A DNA stretch of 64,000 nucleotides from Candidula unifasciata (Eukaryota; Mollusca; Gastropoda; Stylommatophora; Geomitridae): contig CAJHNH020002013.1 of assembly GCA_905116865.2 (NCBI GenBank), positions 402,001-466,000 of the forward strand. The letters are read 5' to 3'. Position 1 is the stretch's first letter; each line of letters starts with the position of its first letter. The position numbers were made by a program, and so were the translations under genes. Shown here in pieces: positions 41,165 to 51,524 of this stretch. A model generated the notes under the pieces. That model was given only the letters and a program-made list of their open reading frames with translations, did no database searches and was not told where the DNA came from.

Positions 41165-44100
41165 GTTCTGAATATTCTGTGAGCGAAAAAAAAAAAAGAA
41201 ACGCATACCTGATGCAATGATGGCCTGAATGGTATTATGTCCTGCGCCTTGGTTAGGTGTTGCTATAGAAACATTAGGCGTATCTAAGGCAGTCCCTGGA
41301 AGTCTTGTCTAAAAAAAGGACAAAAGAGAATCAATGGTTGAAATAGGGAACAACAATGTTTTTCAAATTACCATAAACTGCGGCATATAAGTTGTCATAC
41401 ATTTCTTTTAGCTCAGAATTACCAGTCGGTCAGTTAGGCCTAAATGCACCCTACAAATTGACCCCCCCCCCCCCCCCCCCCCCCCCACACACACACAACC
41501 CTGGCCACCAGTGGCCAAAAATCGGAGCTTAGCAGTAAAAAGGTTAGGCCGAGTACCCCAGTAAGAAGAAAAGGTAACTAAAACACACGGTTTGTTGTAA
41601 GAGGGAACAATGAACAGCCGAGTACCCCAGTAAGCAGAAAAGGCATCTGCAAAATCAAACCAACCTTGAGAAGGCAGACACTGGAGCACATTCCGCAGGC
41701 CTGCCAACTATACTTACAACTACAAAGAGAAACCTGACCTTAAGGGCAAAGTGTACACAGCAGGCTATCTCAGCTATTACACAAGCTGTATTTTTTTAAG
41801 GTTATGGATTTTTAAAAAATACCTAAATTTACTGGAGATTTGACAGGAATAGTCTGATATGCAAGCCCTGTGAACAACCTTCCAATAACACACTTATAAG
41901 TATCAAAAACAGGAAACATTTTCTGCACTTTCAGTCACTACATGTTGTCAGAATTAAATTTAAAAAATATTATAACCAAATAAATCAACATAAACTGTAC
42001 CCCCCCCCCCCCCAAAAAAAAAATATTAATGTAAATTCTGATTTACACTATAAAACATTTGGAAAGAAAGGACTGACATCTACCTGTGTGACAGATGGTG
42101 CTCTATCTGGTATAAGCACTTTCAAACCGGGTCTCTTGCCAGCGGATGGCGTCATCGACTGGGTGGAGGTCGATGCTACAGCTGCAGCAGCACTCGCTTG
42201 TGAGAAATCTGAAGACAACATGTAGACTGACCCTTACATATAACAATCAATAAGAAGACATGAATACAATACCCTGTAGAAGGTTTAGGCATATTACCCC
42301 ATATTTCCACAAATAAGAAGGTTTAAGCATATTACCCCATATTTCCACAAATGAGAAGGTTTAAGCCTATTACCCCATATTTCCACAAATGAGAAGGTTT
42401 AAGCATATTACCCCATATTTCCACAAATGAGAAGGTTTAAGCATATTACCCCATATTTCCACAAATGAGAAGGTTTAGGCATATTACCCCATATTTCCAT
42501 AAATAAGCAGATTTAAGCAAATTACCCAACATTTCCATGAGATGGTTTAAGCACATTACCCCATATTTCCATAAATGAGAAGGTTTAAGCACATTACCCC
42601 ATATTTCCATAAATGAGAAGGTTTAAGCACATTGCCCGATATTTCCATAAATGAGATGGTTTAAGCACATTACCCCACATTTCCATAAATGAGAAGGTTT
42701 AAGCACATTACCCCATATTTCCATAAATGAGATGGTTTAAGCACATTACCCCATATTTCCATATGGTTTCTTTTAGATGTCCAAACCACTAGCATTACCT
42801 CTTGGTGAATTTGACGCATGATGTCATAAGGTCAGTTGCAAATCCTTTACAAGACGTCGCAAACCTAACCCCCAAAATTTATTGGTAGTTTGTGGGTTAT
42901 TAGTCTGCATCAATTGCTTAGGTGTTGCAAATGTGGTTTATGACTCTGAGATACCCTGTTTGATTCCAGCTATGGGTTATTTGGAAGCAGACTGATGTGT
43001 GTTGATTTCCACAACAGTATAGACAGCCTATCATTCAGCATCAATGGCAAACTACTGAATGTAAAACTGCCTAGTGAAACTATTAACAACTAAAATGTTG
43101 GGGGATGGTTCTGCAACATTCTATAAAAGGATATGCAACTGACATTTTATCTTTGTGGTTTTACTATACAAACTTGTTTGGTAGTCTGTCGTCACTTCTA
43201 CACAGTCTGATGTATCATTTCCAAATTGAGGCACTGCTACCAAATCACCTATTATTAGTAAACTGAACCAGTTATGCTGGTCAGGAGTTTATGATTATCT
43301 TATTCCTTATGTTATTTCACATTCTACCTCTTCTGGAAACCCCAGCAATCTTTTCCTCTCACACACAATGAGTTTGTTCTACAGGGGTGTTCAATATTGA
43401 CATGAATTAGTTTGCACAGTTCTGTCTTTCCAGTCAATACTGTGATCTTGTGCTATACGGAGGCATGCAAATCACAGCCCATTGCAATGGTGTGTGTGTG
43501 TGTATGAATAGCAAGACCCACGTGTGTTAAGAACAGTCTTCCACAATGAGAGCTAGAAAGTCAAGACTCTCAACACTTATTCAGACGTGCTTTCACTCTG
43601 AAGTATAAAAGGGCTTCTGTGCTTTTCAAGACTCCAAGAGCTGTGCAGATAATAGTGTATCATTGGTAAAGTCTTCTATTAATATTAAATTATTAAATCG
43701 TATTTCTCATCACCTTAATATTACATTACATGCATTATTTTTTTTTCTATTAATTCATTATATATGTTGATATATAAACACATTATGCTTTATAAATAAA
43801 ATATCACTACTGTGTGAAAGATAGAGCGTCTGAAGGGCGGGATGAAAAAAAGAGAGAGCGAATACTCAATTTGTAGCGCTTTAAAAACAAAGTTAGTCAC
43901 AGTCACAATCTTACTGCTTTTAAGGAGGACCAGGGACAATAAAAAAATATACAGAAACCCCTTGTCAAAAACTGGATGTACTAAGGTAAACTTGTCCAAC
44001 GATAATTTACTTAATAATTATGATCAGACTATCAATACTGAAATCCCCATGTGGGTTCTAGAGCACTATATTTCGAGGAAAAAAAAGAGACTCATTGCTT

Positions 44101-47100
44101 AACAAGCTGATATGTTGGGCAGAAATATTCCAGCCAAGCTGTCAACTTCAATATAATATGCCATTGTACTTTTAAAAGGAAAATAAGAAAGAAAAAAAAA
44201 AAAAGAAGGAAAACCTACCTGATGGACTAGGAGCTGAATGAGACATGGAGACAGGCGGAGGCTGCAGGACAATAACAGATCCATCAGCCATGCTCACTGG
44301 GGTGGTTGTGTATTGTGTTGACGGGACTTGCACTGGCAGCTGGTATACTTGCTGCACTGTTGTCTGAAGATGGATAACATCATCATCATACAAGTCAAGT
44401 GAATGCATGCAGCCTTTAACAGACATTAAGACAAGACAGAACATCAACATCATGATCTGCCCTGCTCATAAGCATTCTTGATTGGCTATCCAATATGATC
44501 ATTAGAATCACAGATAATACTATTATTCTGCCCATTCCTGTAGCTTAGCTATCTAGGTATTTATCTCTGTCTTCAAGGAGGAAATAGAAGACAAAAAGGT
44601 AAATATCTGGATTTTTCCTTGCTCCCCTCCCCCCACAATCTTGTCATCAAGTTTATAAGGCTGTTCCATCTTTTTATATGTCCAAAAATACAGACTGTCC
44701 TCAACAAATTTAGATAATCATTTCATCAGTCTGGAGTGTTTTTCAGCATGTTTGCTTACTGCCCATGCCTCATATTATTTTATTTCCTTTTTTTAAAAAT
44801 CAAACACACTATACAGCTCTGGTATATCTTCTTTTTCTTCTTCTGCGTTCACCAGAAGATATAATTGCGTTGTGCCATTCTACAGCATGACTACGATATT
44901 TGCGCCTTTTGGTCAACACATCTGACTTCTGCAGGCACTTGCTGGCCGGGTTAGCTTTTGCCGATTAGTTTCACTGGACATTGCAGTCTTATTGTTGTGT
45001 GGTCATCTTTGTTTCCTAGGTCACTGGTTGTACCCCAGGCCGGTCCAGAGAAGCTGTGTAATTCTGGTCAGCCCTCCAGAGAAGCTAGGAGTAGATCATA
45101 AGTATTCCCCATCATCCAAGGAGGTTTCCATAAAAGCATGGTGCCCTGTTGCTAGGCTCACCCAAGAAATTGTCACATTCTGCTCCTGATTGTTAACCCT
45201 CACTTCCATATATTGAACACCCCATTCCTCAGTTCTGGTTATATGACAGCTGCTTTTGGCTTGTGCAGACATGATTCATGTTGCCAACTGTAAGAAACTT
45301 GCTCTATTTACAACTGCACTTATTTTTACCTTGACGGTTCCATCATTCATAGCTCTTGCAAATGCCGCATCTATTTTTCTGTAGTTTTCATCAGTTTGAG
45401 GAGAAAGGGGATAATCGTCATCATCACCATCAGCATCACCACCCTTGCTTTCCTTTTTGTTCAGCATCTGGAGATTTTTTAGACAAGCAAATAAAAAGAA
45501 CATGATAAACTGTTTATTATATTATATGCTATGGAAATAAACAGAGAAAAAGTATCTAAAGAGATCATTAATGTTTCCTTAAAAAAAAAAACCTACCTAA
45601 ATGAACATAAGCCCTGGCATGAATTTTAGGATGCTTTTAATGTAAGCATCATCACAAAAACAAAGCCCTTGTTTAAAGATCGTCAGCTACAATAAGAAAC
45701 CTGTGGCTGAATGTCAGTCGAGTCGCAAGAAATTGAGGATTTAGATAGTTTCAGAATAAACTTAGAATTTTGTATTTGATTAATGTCGATTTCTGCCTCA
45801 GAAAAAAAAAAAATTCCCTGAAATATAAGTAAGAAGCCCTAGCACATATTTTAAGCAAAAATGTAAGACCCGGTTTTGAGAAAATATGGTAGAAACCTAG
45901 TACCAAATTTAGAATATTCAACTGAAACAAATCAATACTGCTGTATGCAGCAAAAACATGCTGTCTTCTTCTTCACTTCCTCTGTTACCATTCTGGTGTC
46001 CAGGGAGGCACAAGGTTCTGCTTTTTGCTCTTATGGCCACCTTGACCTTAGACACATCGTAGTGTTGTAAAATTTCTCTGGTGTTATATAATCCTTTCAT
46101 ACTGCCAAGGTTAAGGTTTAGCTGAAAACAGATACAACTGGGAGAGGCACAATTATTGCCTGCGTTTTCTGATTGGAAAGTCCATTTATACCTCATGATA
46201 TTCTTCTAATGAAAATGAACCTACTGTAAGCTTGCTGGCCTATCACAATTTCACCATAGCCCCATTAACCAGGATGTTTCAGATTGATCTAAAATCGCCT
46301 TTATGGCTACTATGGCAGTCTCATGATACAAGGCCACCCCATTTTTCGCCCAATCTTAGCAATTCCATACTTTGTCACATTTACTGTATGGCATGGAGCA
46401 TAAACATGTAGAACAACTAAAACAGTTATTTATAAACTATAAACACTATAACATCACAAAGATAAAGAACAGAATAGGACAAGCCAAAACTATTTTATAA
46501 AATGAAGAACACTTTATTCACTAAATCCATGTCACTAGAGGCTGGAAAAAGAATGCTTGCCTGCTATATGGAGCCAGTTTTAACATATAACTGTGAATCC
46601 TGGACGTAAATAAACAAGCTAAACAATTTCTTGAGGCCTCAGAGATGTGGTTTTACAGAAGAGAAGAATAGACAGCTAAAAACAGCTTGAAAGAGGCAAG
46701 GGCTCGAAGACAACTAATCACAAACATCAGAAAGAGACAAGTCAAATTGTTTTTTATCACGTTGTGAGAAGAAAACTGAAACATGTTGTGAGCACTGGAA
46801 ATATCCGTAGAAATATTGACAGAGGAAGACAGTGTGACAAGACAGCCTTTTGTCATGGCATAGAGGTGTGTCAACAAACAAACTGATACACACAGCAGCA
46901 CACCACAGAGAGGCATAAGCGCCCATGCCAGTCACCTACACGGAATGGAAGTAATAAAAAGGCTTGTCAGAATACTAATGTTGAACTTAGGACGAAAGTT
47001 AATCAGGTAAGAGGATCAACTACAATGTTCCGGGTTTTATCCTGTATGACCTGGTCTCTCTCCACAGATTGGCTGTCTGCCGAGAGTGCCGCATGAAGCA

Positions 47101-50100
47101 CAAACTCTGATGCTCCAGTGATGATCCAAAAAAAATTGCACCCTTGAACCAAGCGATCATCATCCTGTGCCCTGCCAACTGACATAGGCGCTCAAGCATC
47201 TCCGCAGATCACGATCCCTAGTTGTCTGGAACAGCTCTCTTGGTGATATCCCTCCATGCCATCGTTTAAGCCCATCCAGCATCATCTCTCTTGGTCTGCC
47301 TCTACCCCCTTTCCCACTGATCTTTCCAGCTGTCACAATACCACCATAAAATGAACTCATGACCTTCAGAGCATGAGAAAAACAACTTAACCACTTCTTC
47401 ACAGAGTAGCCCCACCCCCCGTGAATCAATATGCGAACAAATGATGCTGGTGCCAGACAAATTGGAAAACTTGACAACAGCATGACTAGAATGTCCTTTC
47501 ACTGGTACTGAGACAGAGTAATACTTAAAAAACACATAAAGAGAGTATGACAAAAACTGTTTGGGGGCCGATATATTTTAGTGAAGGTTGAGGGACAGAA
47601 AGATAAGAATTCTAGAGTAATCAGTAACCAACAAGTCATTTAAACCTATATAACCCTGGTACAACTTTTGGTTGCCTGACCATGTAACCAAAAAAAACCT
47701 TTGTCTGACCAAGTAATCAATGACCATCAATTTAACAACTTTGCCTTACTAGATACCAAATGACTCACAACTACGACATCTTAGTTTGTCTGATCAAGTA
47801 ATCAATGTCTGACCAAGTAACCAAAAAAACTAGATACCAAATGTCTGACAACTACGTAATCAATGTCAATGACCAAGTAATCAATGTCAAATTAACAACT
47901 TTGCCTGACCAAGTAATCAATGTCTGACCAAGTAATCAATGACCATCAATTTAACAACTTTGCCTGACTAGATACCAAATGACTCACAACTACGACATCT
48001 TAGTTTGTCTGACCAAGTAATCAATGTCTGACCAAGTAATCAATGTCTGACTAAGTAATCAATGACCATCAAATTAACAACTTTGCTTGACTAGATACCA
48101 AATGACTCACAACTACGACATCTTAAGTGACCAAGTAATCAATGACCATTAAAAAAAAAAACCTTGTCTGACCAGACATCAAATGACTTACAACTACAAC
48201 AATGTCTGACCAAGTAATCCTTGACCATCAAAACAACAACCTTGTGACCAGACATCAAATGACTTACAACTACAACATCTTAGTTTGTCTGACCAAGTAA
48301 TCCTTGACCATCAAAACAACAACCTTGCCTGACCAGACATTTTGTGACTTACATCAACAATATCCTTGTTAGTCTGACTGACCACAGAGTCATTGTACTC
48401 TGTGTATTTGAGCAGCACCTTGTCCATGTCTGAGCTGGCATACTGGTACAGCTTATTATTGCTTGTGAAGATGATCAGGGCAATCTCACAGTCACACAGC
48501 ACACTCAGCTCATAGGCTTTTTTCATCAAGCCAAATTTGCGTTTTGTGAACGTCACCTGTGAGAATATAAATGAGTTTTCAGTCTGTCACCAGAGTTATT
48601 TATTCTGTGATTCAAATTCTCCTTCTTCTTTTTGCCTCATCAGGGTGTTGAGGAAAGAGGGAGGGAGGGAGAGATAGAGAAAAGGGAAGGTGGTGTGAGG
48701 ATTTTCTGTGTGCTCTTCCCAATGCACTGCCTAAGCTAATCATTTATTTGAGGCTGTTCTTGATGCTACCTTTCCGTTTTTTGCGTGGTTAACTGACAAA
48801 AGGAATTAAATGGGTAATCTTAACCACATCACGAATGATGAGGTTCGCCGTAACATTACCCATCACACTGACAACTATGAACCTCTACAGCGAAAAAAAA
48901 AAAAAACGAAAAATACAATGCTACCGACATGGAATAAGATTTAATGGTCTCTCAAAAACAATACTACAAGGTTCAGTAGTACAGTGGAAGAGAAGATGAC
49001 CTAGATATAAACCCCGACTGACTAATAAACAGGCCTCAGGCATGCAACCATGAAGTTCACTGCAATTGATCGTCAAAGGTGGAGGTAGCTGATCAAGTCT
49101 GTCAACAGCAACTGGTGACCCAAAGACATGCAGTTTCAGGACGATGACGAACCTTACCTATCCTTGAAATTATATGAGACTACCCTTGAAATTATACTAT
49201 ACTGACAGTGAACTTTAAAAATGAAAGTTCTGGCCCAGTGAATAAACTCTGCAGTCCTGGCCACAGAATGCTTCTTTATTTAGAAACAGATATTTAATTA
49301 TCTTCGCCTGATTAGGGCATCAAATAATACACTGTATAGAAGGTTACCTAAACTGAGGAAAACTGAGTAGATGCTTTGTACATCTTTTAAGAAGAAATTA
49401 ACAGGAAATATGTTGGTAGATTTTATGGACAAAGATAAGGGGAGGACAAAGAGATAAACATCTGGATGGCTTGGATGGGACAAAAGCACTTACTGACCTA
49501 ATCATAATTCTGATTTTTGTGTGGGGTAGTAAACCATTACTGTCTTTATCTCTAGTATTTCATACTGAAAGATTAACACCCAGTGACCTATAGAGACATT
49601 ATTAGGATGAGAATCTGACAGAAGTAAAGCTCATAAACCTGTTCAACTGTATGAAGTATACTAGGGCACCCAACAATCACAAAGTAACATGTTGTCCATT
49701 TTGTCTCTCAAACAGTTTGCATTTGTTAAAATCTAACCCTCCCTCAGTATCAAAAAGATTTAAATTAAAATAAACTTCAAACCCATTAATATGTCAGTTA
49801 AAAGATGCACAATTCAATGGAGCAAGAGTCCGTTAGGCAATAACTACCTATTTAAGGTTGGTTCATTGGTTCAATCTGGATTTAAAATGTGGAAAGTGCT
49901 TGAGGTCTAAGCATCTTGTGATCATCATTTTCTCAGGAAGAAAACCATGACATTGATGCTGTACTAAATATTTTATTCTACAGCTATCCGTGGGAAACTG
50001 AGTACTAATTCACTACACCTTATAGAAAAAAGGCTGATGTAAAAGACTGCACAAATTAAGTTGCACTGTTGGTATGAATGATCCCTGTGTGGGTTCCAGG

Positions 50101-51172
50101 GCCCAGTTGTGGGGAAAGCAAGAACAGACCCACTGCCTCCCTATGAGCACGTTGTAAGAGTCGACAATTTAGGAGCTTCCTTCGAAGTTAAGAGTACATC
50201 TGCCTGAGAGGCAAAGGACCAACCGTCTACATTTAGGTGAATCAGATCTGTGAAACAGATGTGCACGCAACACTCAGTTTCTGGAATAGGATTTGTCTTA
50301 AAGTGGACGATTAATCAGACCCTTCCCTGGGAGTTTACAGCCGGTGAAAGCGAAGAAGAAGAGCATGAAAGAGTGTGACATAAATGCATTCAGTTGGGAA
50401 ACGACATTACAGAACTCATTCTGTTGGTGTCAGTACCAGTCTGGCTTTCCATTTTGCCTTTCTCCTGAGTGTTTGCCAGATCCCCTTGTCACTCCCTGCT
50501 GCAGTTTCTCTTCAGACCATAGTCGAGGTTTCAACTTCACTGCAATCAGGTTCCCCATTCTTGCTCAGTTCCTGTGCCAGTGCAAATCAAATGAAACGTC
50601 CCTCACTGTCGCATTTGAAAAACTGGTGAAAACAGTTAGTCCCGGAATAATCCATAAATGTGTGCATGCAGTAAATGCAAATTTCAGTTGCTAGAGGCGC
50701 CAAAGCCAACAGTCGCCACCAGAAATGCAGTTTGTCGTTGATGGGAGTAGTCGGACACGATAAGTTGGCACATAGAATTATTACATAAGGTATTTCACCA
50801 GCTCACATGTAAACTAGCTATCGGCCATATCGAATAGCACAACATAACCGCTGCACAAATGAAAGGCACTCCACTGGAAAAACGCAGCTCACAGGGCTGC
50901 ACCAAGCACTAAACTCATTAGCTCAGGCAGCGAAACCGTTTCTTCAGACCATGATGATTTATATGTGCTTCTGCAATGTTCACTTAAGCCCAAAGGGGTA
51001 AATGCCTGCTGATGTTACATAATAAGTATGTTTTGTTTTTTTCCTTTTTAAGCTTGCTCTAACCAGGGTTTCTAGAGGGAAACAAAGAATGATCTAAAGA
51101 CAGAAAATATAACCTCACCTGTCTATTTCTTTCATCATTGATGCGAGTGATCTGAATCTTCTTCCGACCCAT
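37258..51172 (-). CDS. Mef2: MEF2 transcription factor (8 coding exons, 369 aa)
   Basis: Coding exons on the minus strand: 51172-51119, 48556-48353, 45467-45330, 44363-44219, 42208-42084, 41308-41209, 39146-39023 and 37477-37258. All introns are GT-AG, and phases 0,0,0,1,0,1,2 are mutually consistent. Spliced length is 369 residues, within the usual MEF2 range. Residues 1-57 are the MADS DNA-binding/dimerisation domain and 58-86 the MEF2 domain. The rest is the Ser/Pro/Gln-rich transactivation region with conserved islands: GLKVLIP 208-214, TPNVSIATP 232-240, SADITGLS 260-267, IKQEPGSP 321-328 and KRSR 361-364. MEF2 proteins are nuclear activators of muscle, neuronal and immune genes, recruiting HATs or class IIa HDACs. 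Further alternative exons may exist. The transcription start is not identified. Confidence 0.95.
37480..38050. other. Mef2 intron 7, right part, unique sequence
   Basis: AT-rich intronic sequence without a recognisable element. Confidence 0.5.
38055..38790. repeat. Polypurine (GA-rich) tract in Mef2 intron 7
   Basis: Over about 700 bp the plus strand is overwhelmingly A and G, with agagagag, gaaagaga, ggagga and 'agacagacagagaaa' motifs but no strict period. The transcribed pre-mRNA is therefore CU-rich. Long Leu/Ser/Pro-rich open frames on the minus strand are artefacts. Confidence 0.9.
39023..39146 (-). CDS. Mef2: Mef2 exon with the LTSADLSSL-like island (40 codons + 4 nt)
   Basis: Acceptor tgaattcacag at 39147, donor GTAAGT at 39022. 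[17 protein letters not shown] corresponds to the conserved (L)TSADLSSL segment. Joined to the previous exon through a shared Asp codon. Confidence 0.9.
39538..39949. mobile_element. Foldback MITE, family M (412 bp), in Mef2 intron 6
   Basis: The two halves are inverted copies. The left 'ctaacagagcctcagtcacg...gattggggctaaactagatggc' pairs with the right 'gccatctagtttagcccaaa...gtgactgaggctctgttag'. The ends read GACTATCTTCC and, inverted, GGCTATCTTCT. The perfect 8-bp repeat caaaatcc lies at 39530-39537 and 39950-39957. An 8-bp duplication suggests mobilisation by a hAT-type transposase (inference). Confidence 0.88.
40107..40134. repeat. Poly(A) tract in Mef2 intron 6
   Basis: About 20 A followed by GGG, next to unique sequence. 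Confidence 0.8.
40735..40860 (+). mobile_element. Dispersed repeat, family B, in Mef2 intron 6
   Basis: 'tgctacaggaagtgcatgggaa', 'gtgtgactagcaagactgct' and 'taacagtctcccataatcag' -type runs align with 43420-43560. Confidence 0.6.
40983..41160. repeat. Inverted repeat with (AT)n core in Mef2 intron 6
   Basis: Arm 40983-41029 (caaatctaccttaataactg and onward through atgtcccacttgtatatg) is the near-perfect reverse complement of arm 41082-41129. About 50 bp of (AT)n separates them, and a second (AT)n block follows at 41131-41160. Confidence 0.9.
41209..41308 (-). CDS. Mef2: Mef2 exon with the VSIATP island (33 codons + 1 nt)
   Basis: Acceptor ctttttttag at 41309, donor GTATGC at 41208. [18 protein letters not shown] corresponds to the family motif SLATPVVSVATPS. 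Ends phase 1. Confidence 0.92.
41461..41500. repeat. Poly(C)-(AC)n tract in Mef2 intron 5
   Basis: About 26 C followed by acacacacaca. Intronic. Length may be unreliable in an assembly. Confidence 0.9.
42000..42024. repeat. Poly(C)-poly(A) tract in Mef2 intron 5
   Basis: About 14 C followed by 9 A, some 60 bp from the exon at 42084-42208. Confidence 0.85.
42084..42208 (-). CDS. Mef2: Mef2 exon with the GLKVLIP island (41 codons + 2 nt)
   Basis: Acceptor ttgtcttcag at 42209, donor GTAGAT at 42083. The junction codon with the previous exon gives Asp. [19 protein letters not shown] corresponds to the conserved (K)PDLRVLIPP motif of MEF2 proteins. Confidence 0.92.
42280..42768. repeat. 38-bp minisatellite in Mef2 intron 4 (about 13 units)
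   Basis: The unit is of the type gtttaagcatattaccccat + atttccacaaatgagaag. Two subtypes occur: 'catatt...ccacaaatgagaag' to the left and 'cacatt...ccataaatgagatgg' to the right. Confidence 0.93.
42833..42892 (-). mobile_element. SINE, family A, tail fragment
   Basis: 'gtcagttgcaaatcctttac' and 'aagacgtcgcaaacctaacc' match the start of the 422-656 copy. The rest is missing. Confidence 0.6.
42905..43150 (+). mobile_element. SINE, family A, in Mef2 intron 4
   Basis: Head-like 'gcttaggtgttgcaaatgtgg', B-box-like 'gtttgattcc' and tail 'ctgcaacattctataaaagg atatgcaactgac', colinear with 22879-23068. With the preceding fragment it forms a tail-to-head inverted pair. Confidence 0.7.
43420..43560 (+). 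mobile_element. Dispersed repeat, family B, in Mef2 intron 4
   Basis: Reference copy: gtgatcttgtgctatacgga, ggcatgcaaatcacagccca, a (TG)n stretch, then 'atagcaagacc' and 'gttaagaacagtcttccaca'. Confidence 0.65.
43805..43900. repeat. Dispersed repeat, family H
   Basis: Partner of the 23700-23805 segment. See there for the shared motifs. Confidence 0.4.
44100..44165 (-). mobile_element. Dispersed repeat, family D, short copy
   Basis: 'aagctgatatgttgggcaga' and 'ccagccaagctgtcaacttc' match 51530-51640. It lies about 55 bp from the donor of the Mef2 exon at 44219-44363. Confidence 0.5.
44219..44363 (-). CDS. Mef2: Mef2 transactivation exon (48 codons + 1 nt)
   Basis: Acceptor ccatcttcag at 44364, donor GTAGGT at 44218. 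Encodes [20 protein letters not shown] and continues with a Val/Pro/Ser-rich sequence to SAPSPS. Poorly conserved in the family. The call rests on matching phase, splice sites and position. Confidence 0.85.
44825..44950 (+). mobile_element. Dispersed repeat, family D, in Mef2 intron 3
   Basis: A TTC-rich lead 'cttctttttcttcttctgcg', then 'acgatatttgcgccttttgg' and 'acacatctgacttctgcagg'. Confidence 0.55.
45330..45467 (-). CDS. Mef2: Mef2 exon, alpha-exon equivalent (46 codons)
   Basis: Acceptor ctccag at 45468, donor GTAAAA at 45329, phase 0 at both ends. [10 protein letters not shown] is followed by an acidic stretch and [18 protein letters not shown]. This matches the vertebrate exon with LNKKE...Y.LTP.TEEKYKKINEEF, the isoform used broadly rather than the muscle-specific one. 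Vertebrates have two mutually exclusive versions, and I see only one. Confidence 0.93.
46510..46965 (+). pseudogene. LINE 3'-region fragment in Mef2 intron 2
   Basis: The plus frame reads [20 protein letters not shown] followed by SWT, matching the LINE-type R..LL.CYV.PVL.YG.E.W segment. It continues, with stops, into C-terminal motifs. Opposite in direction to the fragment at 47160-47500. Confidence 0.7.
47010..47150 (-). mobile_element. Dispersed repeat, family G
   Basis: 'atcctgtatgacctggtctc' and 'ttggctgtctgccgagagtg' match 18040-18150 and, inverted, 30330-30460. Confidence 0.55.
47160..47500 (-). pseudogene. LINE 3'-end fragment in Mef2 intron 2
   Basis: The minus frame contains [20 protein letters not shown], then a T-R-D-R-D-L-R-R and AYVSWQGT end. 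This is the GKR-GRGRP ... RDR..WR C-terminus of a LINE reverse transcriptase. Upstream it is frameshifted. Confidence 0.75.
47640..48350. repeat. Tandem array derived from the Mef2 exon 2/intron 2 boundary
   Basis: Two levels of repetition. A short 'gaccaagtaatcaatgtct' motif recurs, and a longer unit of about 76-85 bp carries 'gacatcaaatgacttacaac' and 'tacaacatcttagtttgtct'. On the minus strand the unit aligns without gaps to the last 26 exon bases plus the donor hexamer, 26 of 32 identical for the copy at 48262-48293. The intron side is nearly identical for 50 bases. Donor-like GTAAGT or GTGAGT hexamers sit at 48267, 48191, 48110, 47987 and 47768. Confidence 0.85.
48353..48556 (-). CDS. 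Mef2: Mef2 exon: MADS remainder and MEF2 domain (68 codons)
   Basis: The acceptor ttctcacag is at 48557. The exon begins [20 protein letters not shown] and continues through [10 protein letters not shown] (core beta strands) to [19 protein letters not shown]. The donor GTAAGT lies at 48352-48347. Reading through the donor adds 14 residues and stops at 48311, so retention would give a DNA-binding domain without an activation domain. The last 32 exon bases belong to the tandem repeat described at 47640-48350. Confidence 0.97.
48357..48395 (-). other. Mef2: Part of exon 2 that forms the last repeat unit
   Basis: The coding bases of SQTNKDIVD align with repeat copies that read Q-T-N-stop-D-V-V-V in the same frame, so this coding end is the presumed founder unit of the array. 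Confidence 0.7.
48640..48712. repeat. GA-rich tract in Mef2 intron 1
   Basis: A short purine-rich run, 'gaaagagggagggagggaga', close to exon 2. Confidence 0.7.
48900..49150 (+). pseudogene. Probable LINE tail fragment in Mef2 intron 1
   Basis: The segment ends in residues resembling the LINE C-terminus (A-I-D-R-Q-R-W-R, with stops, followed by 'caggacgatgacgaac'). Earlier parts are too diverged. Weak. Confidence 0.4.
49160..50035. other. Mef2 intron 1, unique sequence
   Basis: No recognisable element or exon. Confidence 0.45.
50055..50365 (-). mobile_element. Dispersed repeat, family E, in Mef2 intron 1
   Basis: 'gtgtgggttccagggcccag', 'tgttgtaagagtcgacaatt' -type and 'gtgcacgcaacactcagttt' stretches align with 27030-27345. 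It ends in 'gcgaagaagaagag'. Confidence 0.75.
50370..51110. other. Mef2 intron 1, unique sequence near exon 1
   Basis: A 116-codon plus frame (50344-50694) overlaps the end of the family E copy and has no identifiable domain. Possible intronic regulatory sequence, but I see no specific sites I can support. Confidence 0.35.
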
Positions 51173-51198
51173 TGTGTTAAACTTTATCACAGATGAAA
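51119..51198 (-). CDS. Mef2: Mef2 exon with start codon (18 codons + 26 nt of 5' UTR)
   Basis: The acceptor ttttcttgcag ends at 51199, 26 untranslated bases follow, then ATG at 51172. The coding part reads [18 protein letters not shown], identical in type to the invariant start of MEF2 MADS domains, and ends at the donor GTGAGG (51118). The upstream acceptor shows that at least one 5' non-coding exon lies further right, outside what I can identify. Confidence 0.95.
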
Positions 51199-51524
51199 CT
51201 GCAAGAAAAAGAAAAGAATCATATGACTTTAAACTGAATAAAATTATCTATAGTGATAAGACTCAACATGAAGCTTTCAGTAGCTAAAATTCTTGTCTGC
51301 TGGTCAAGTGGTCATATGTTCGAATCACAAATGAGGTGAGGATTAAAAAAAAAATATATAACTAGGAATCCCAGAAAGAAAGGATGCTGGGAAATTTCCT
51401 TAGATGGTATCGTTATTGTGTTGTGTTGATTATACAACCAAAAGTCTTGCAGTCTTTTCCTCCATCTGTTCTCTACTGTGCAACTTTTTCAATATCATGA
51501 CTGGGCTGAGCCACTACCCTGAAC

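Noticed and set aside
45990..46116. Extra Mef2 exon between exons 2 and 3 (acceptor tctgttttcag, open frame [20 protein letters not shown])
   Set aside because: No MEF2 similarity, and the junction of exons 2 and 3 is complete without it. The sequence has a TTC-rich lead like the dispersed families D and E.
48311..48352. Genuine C-terminal extension of Mef2 exon 2
   Set aside because: The GTAAGT donor at 48352 and the in-phase next exon at 45467 explain the gene. The 14-residue extension would occur only with retention or cryptic splicing.
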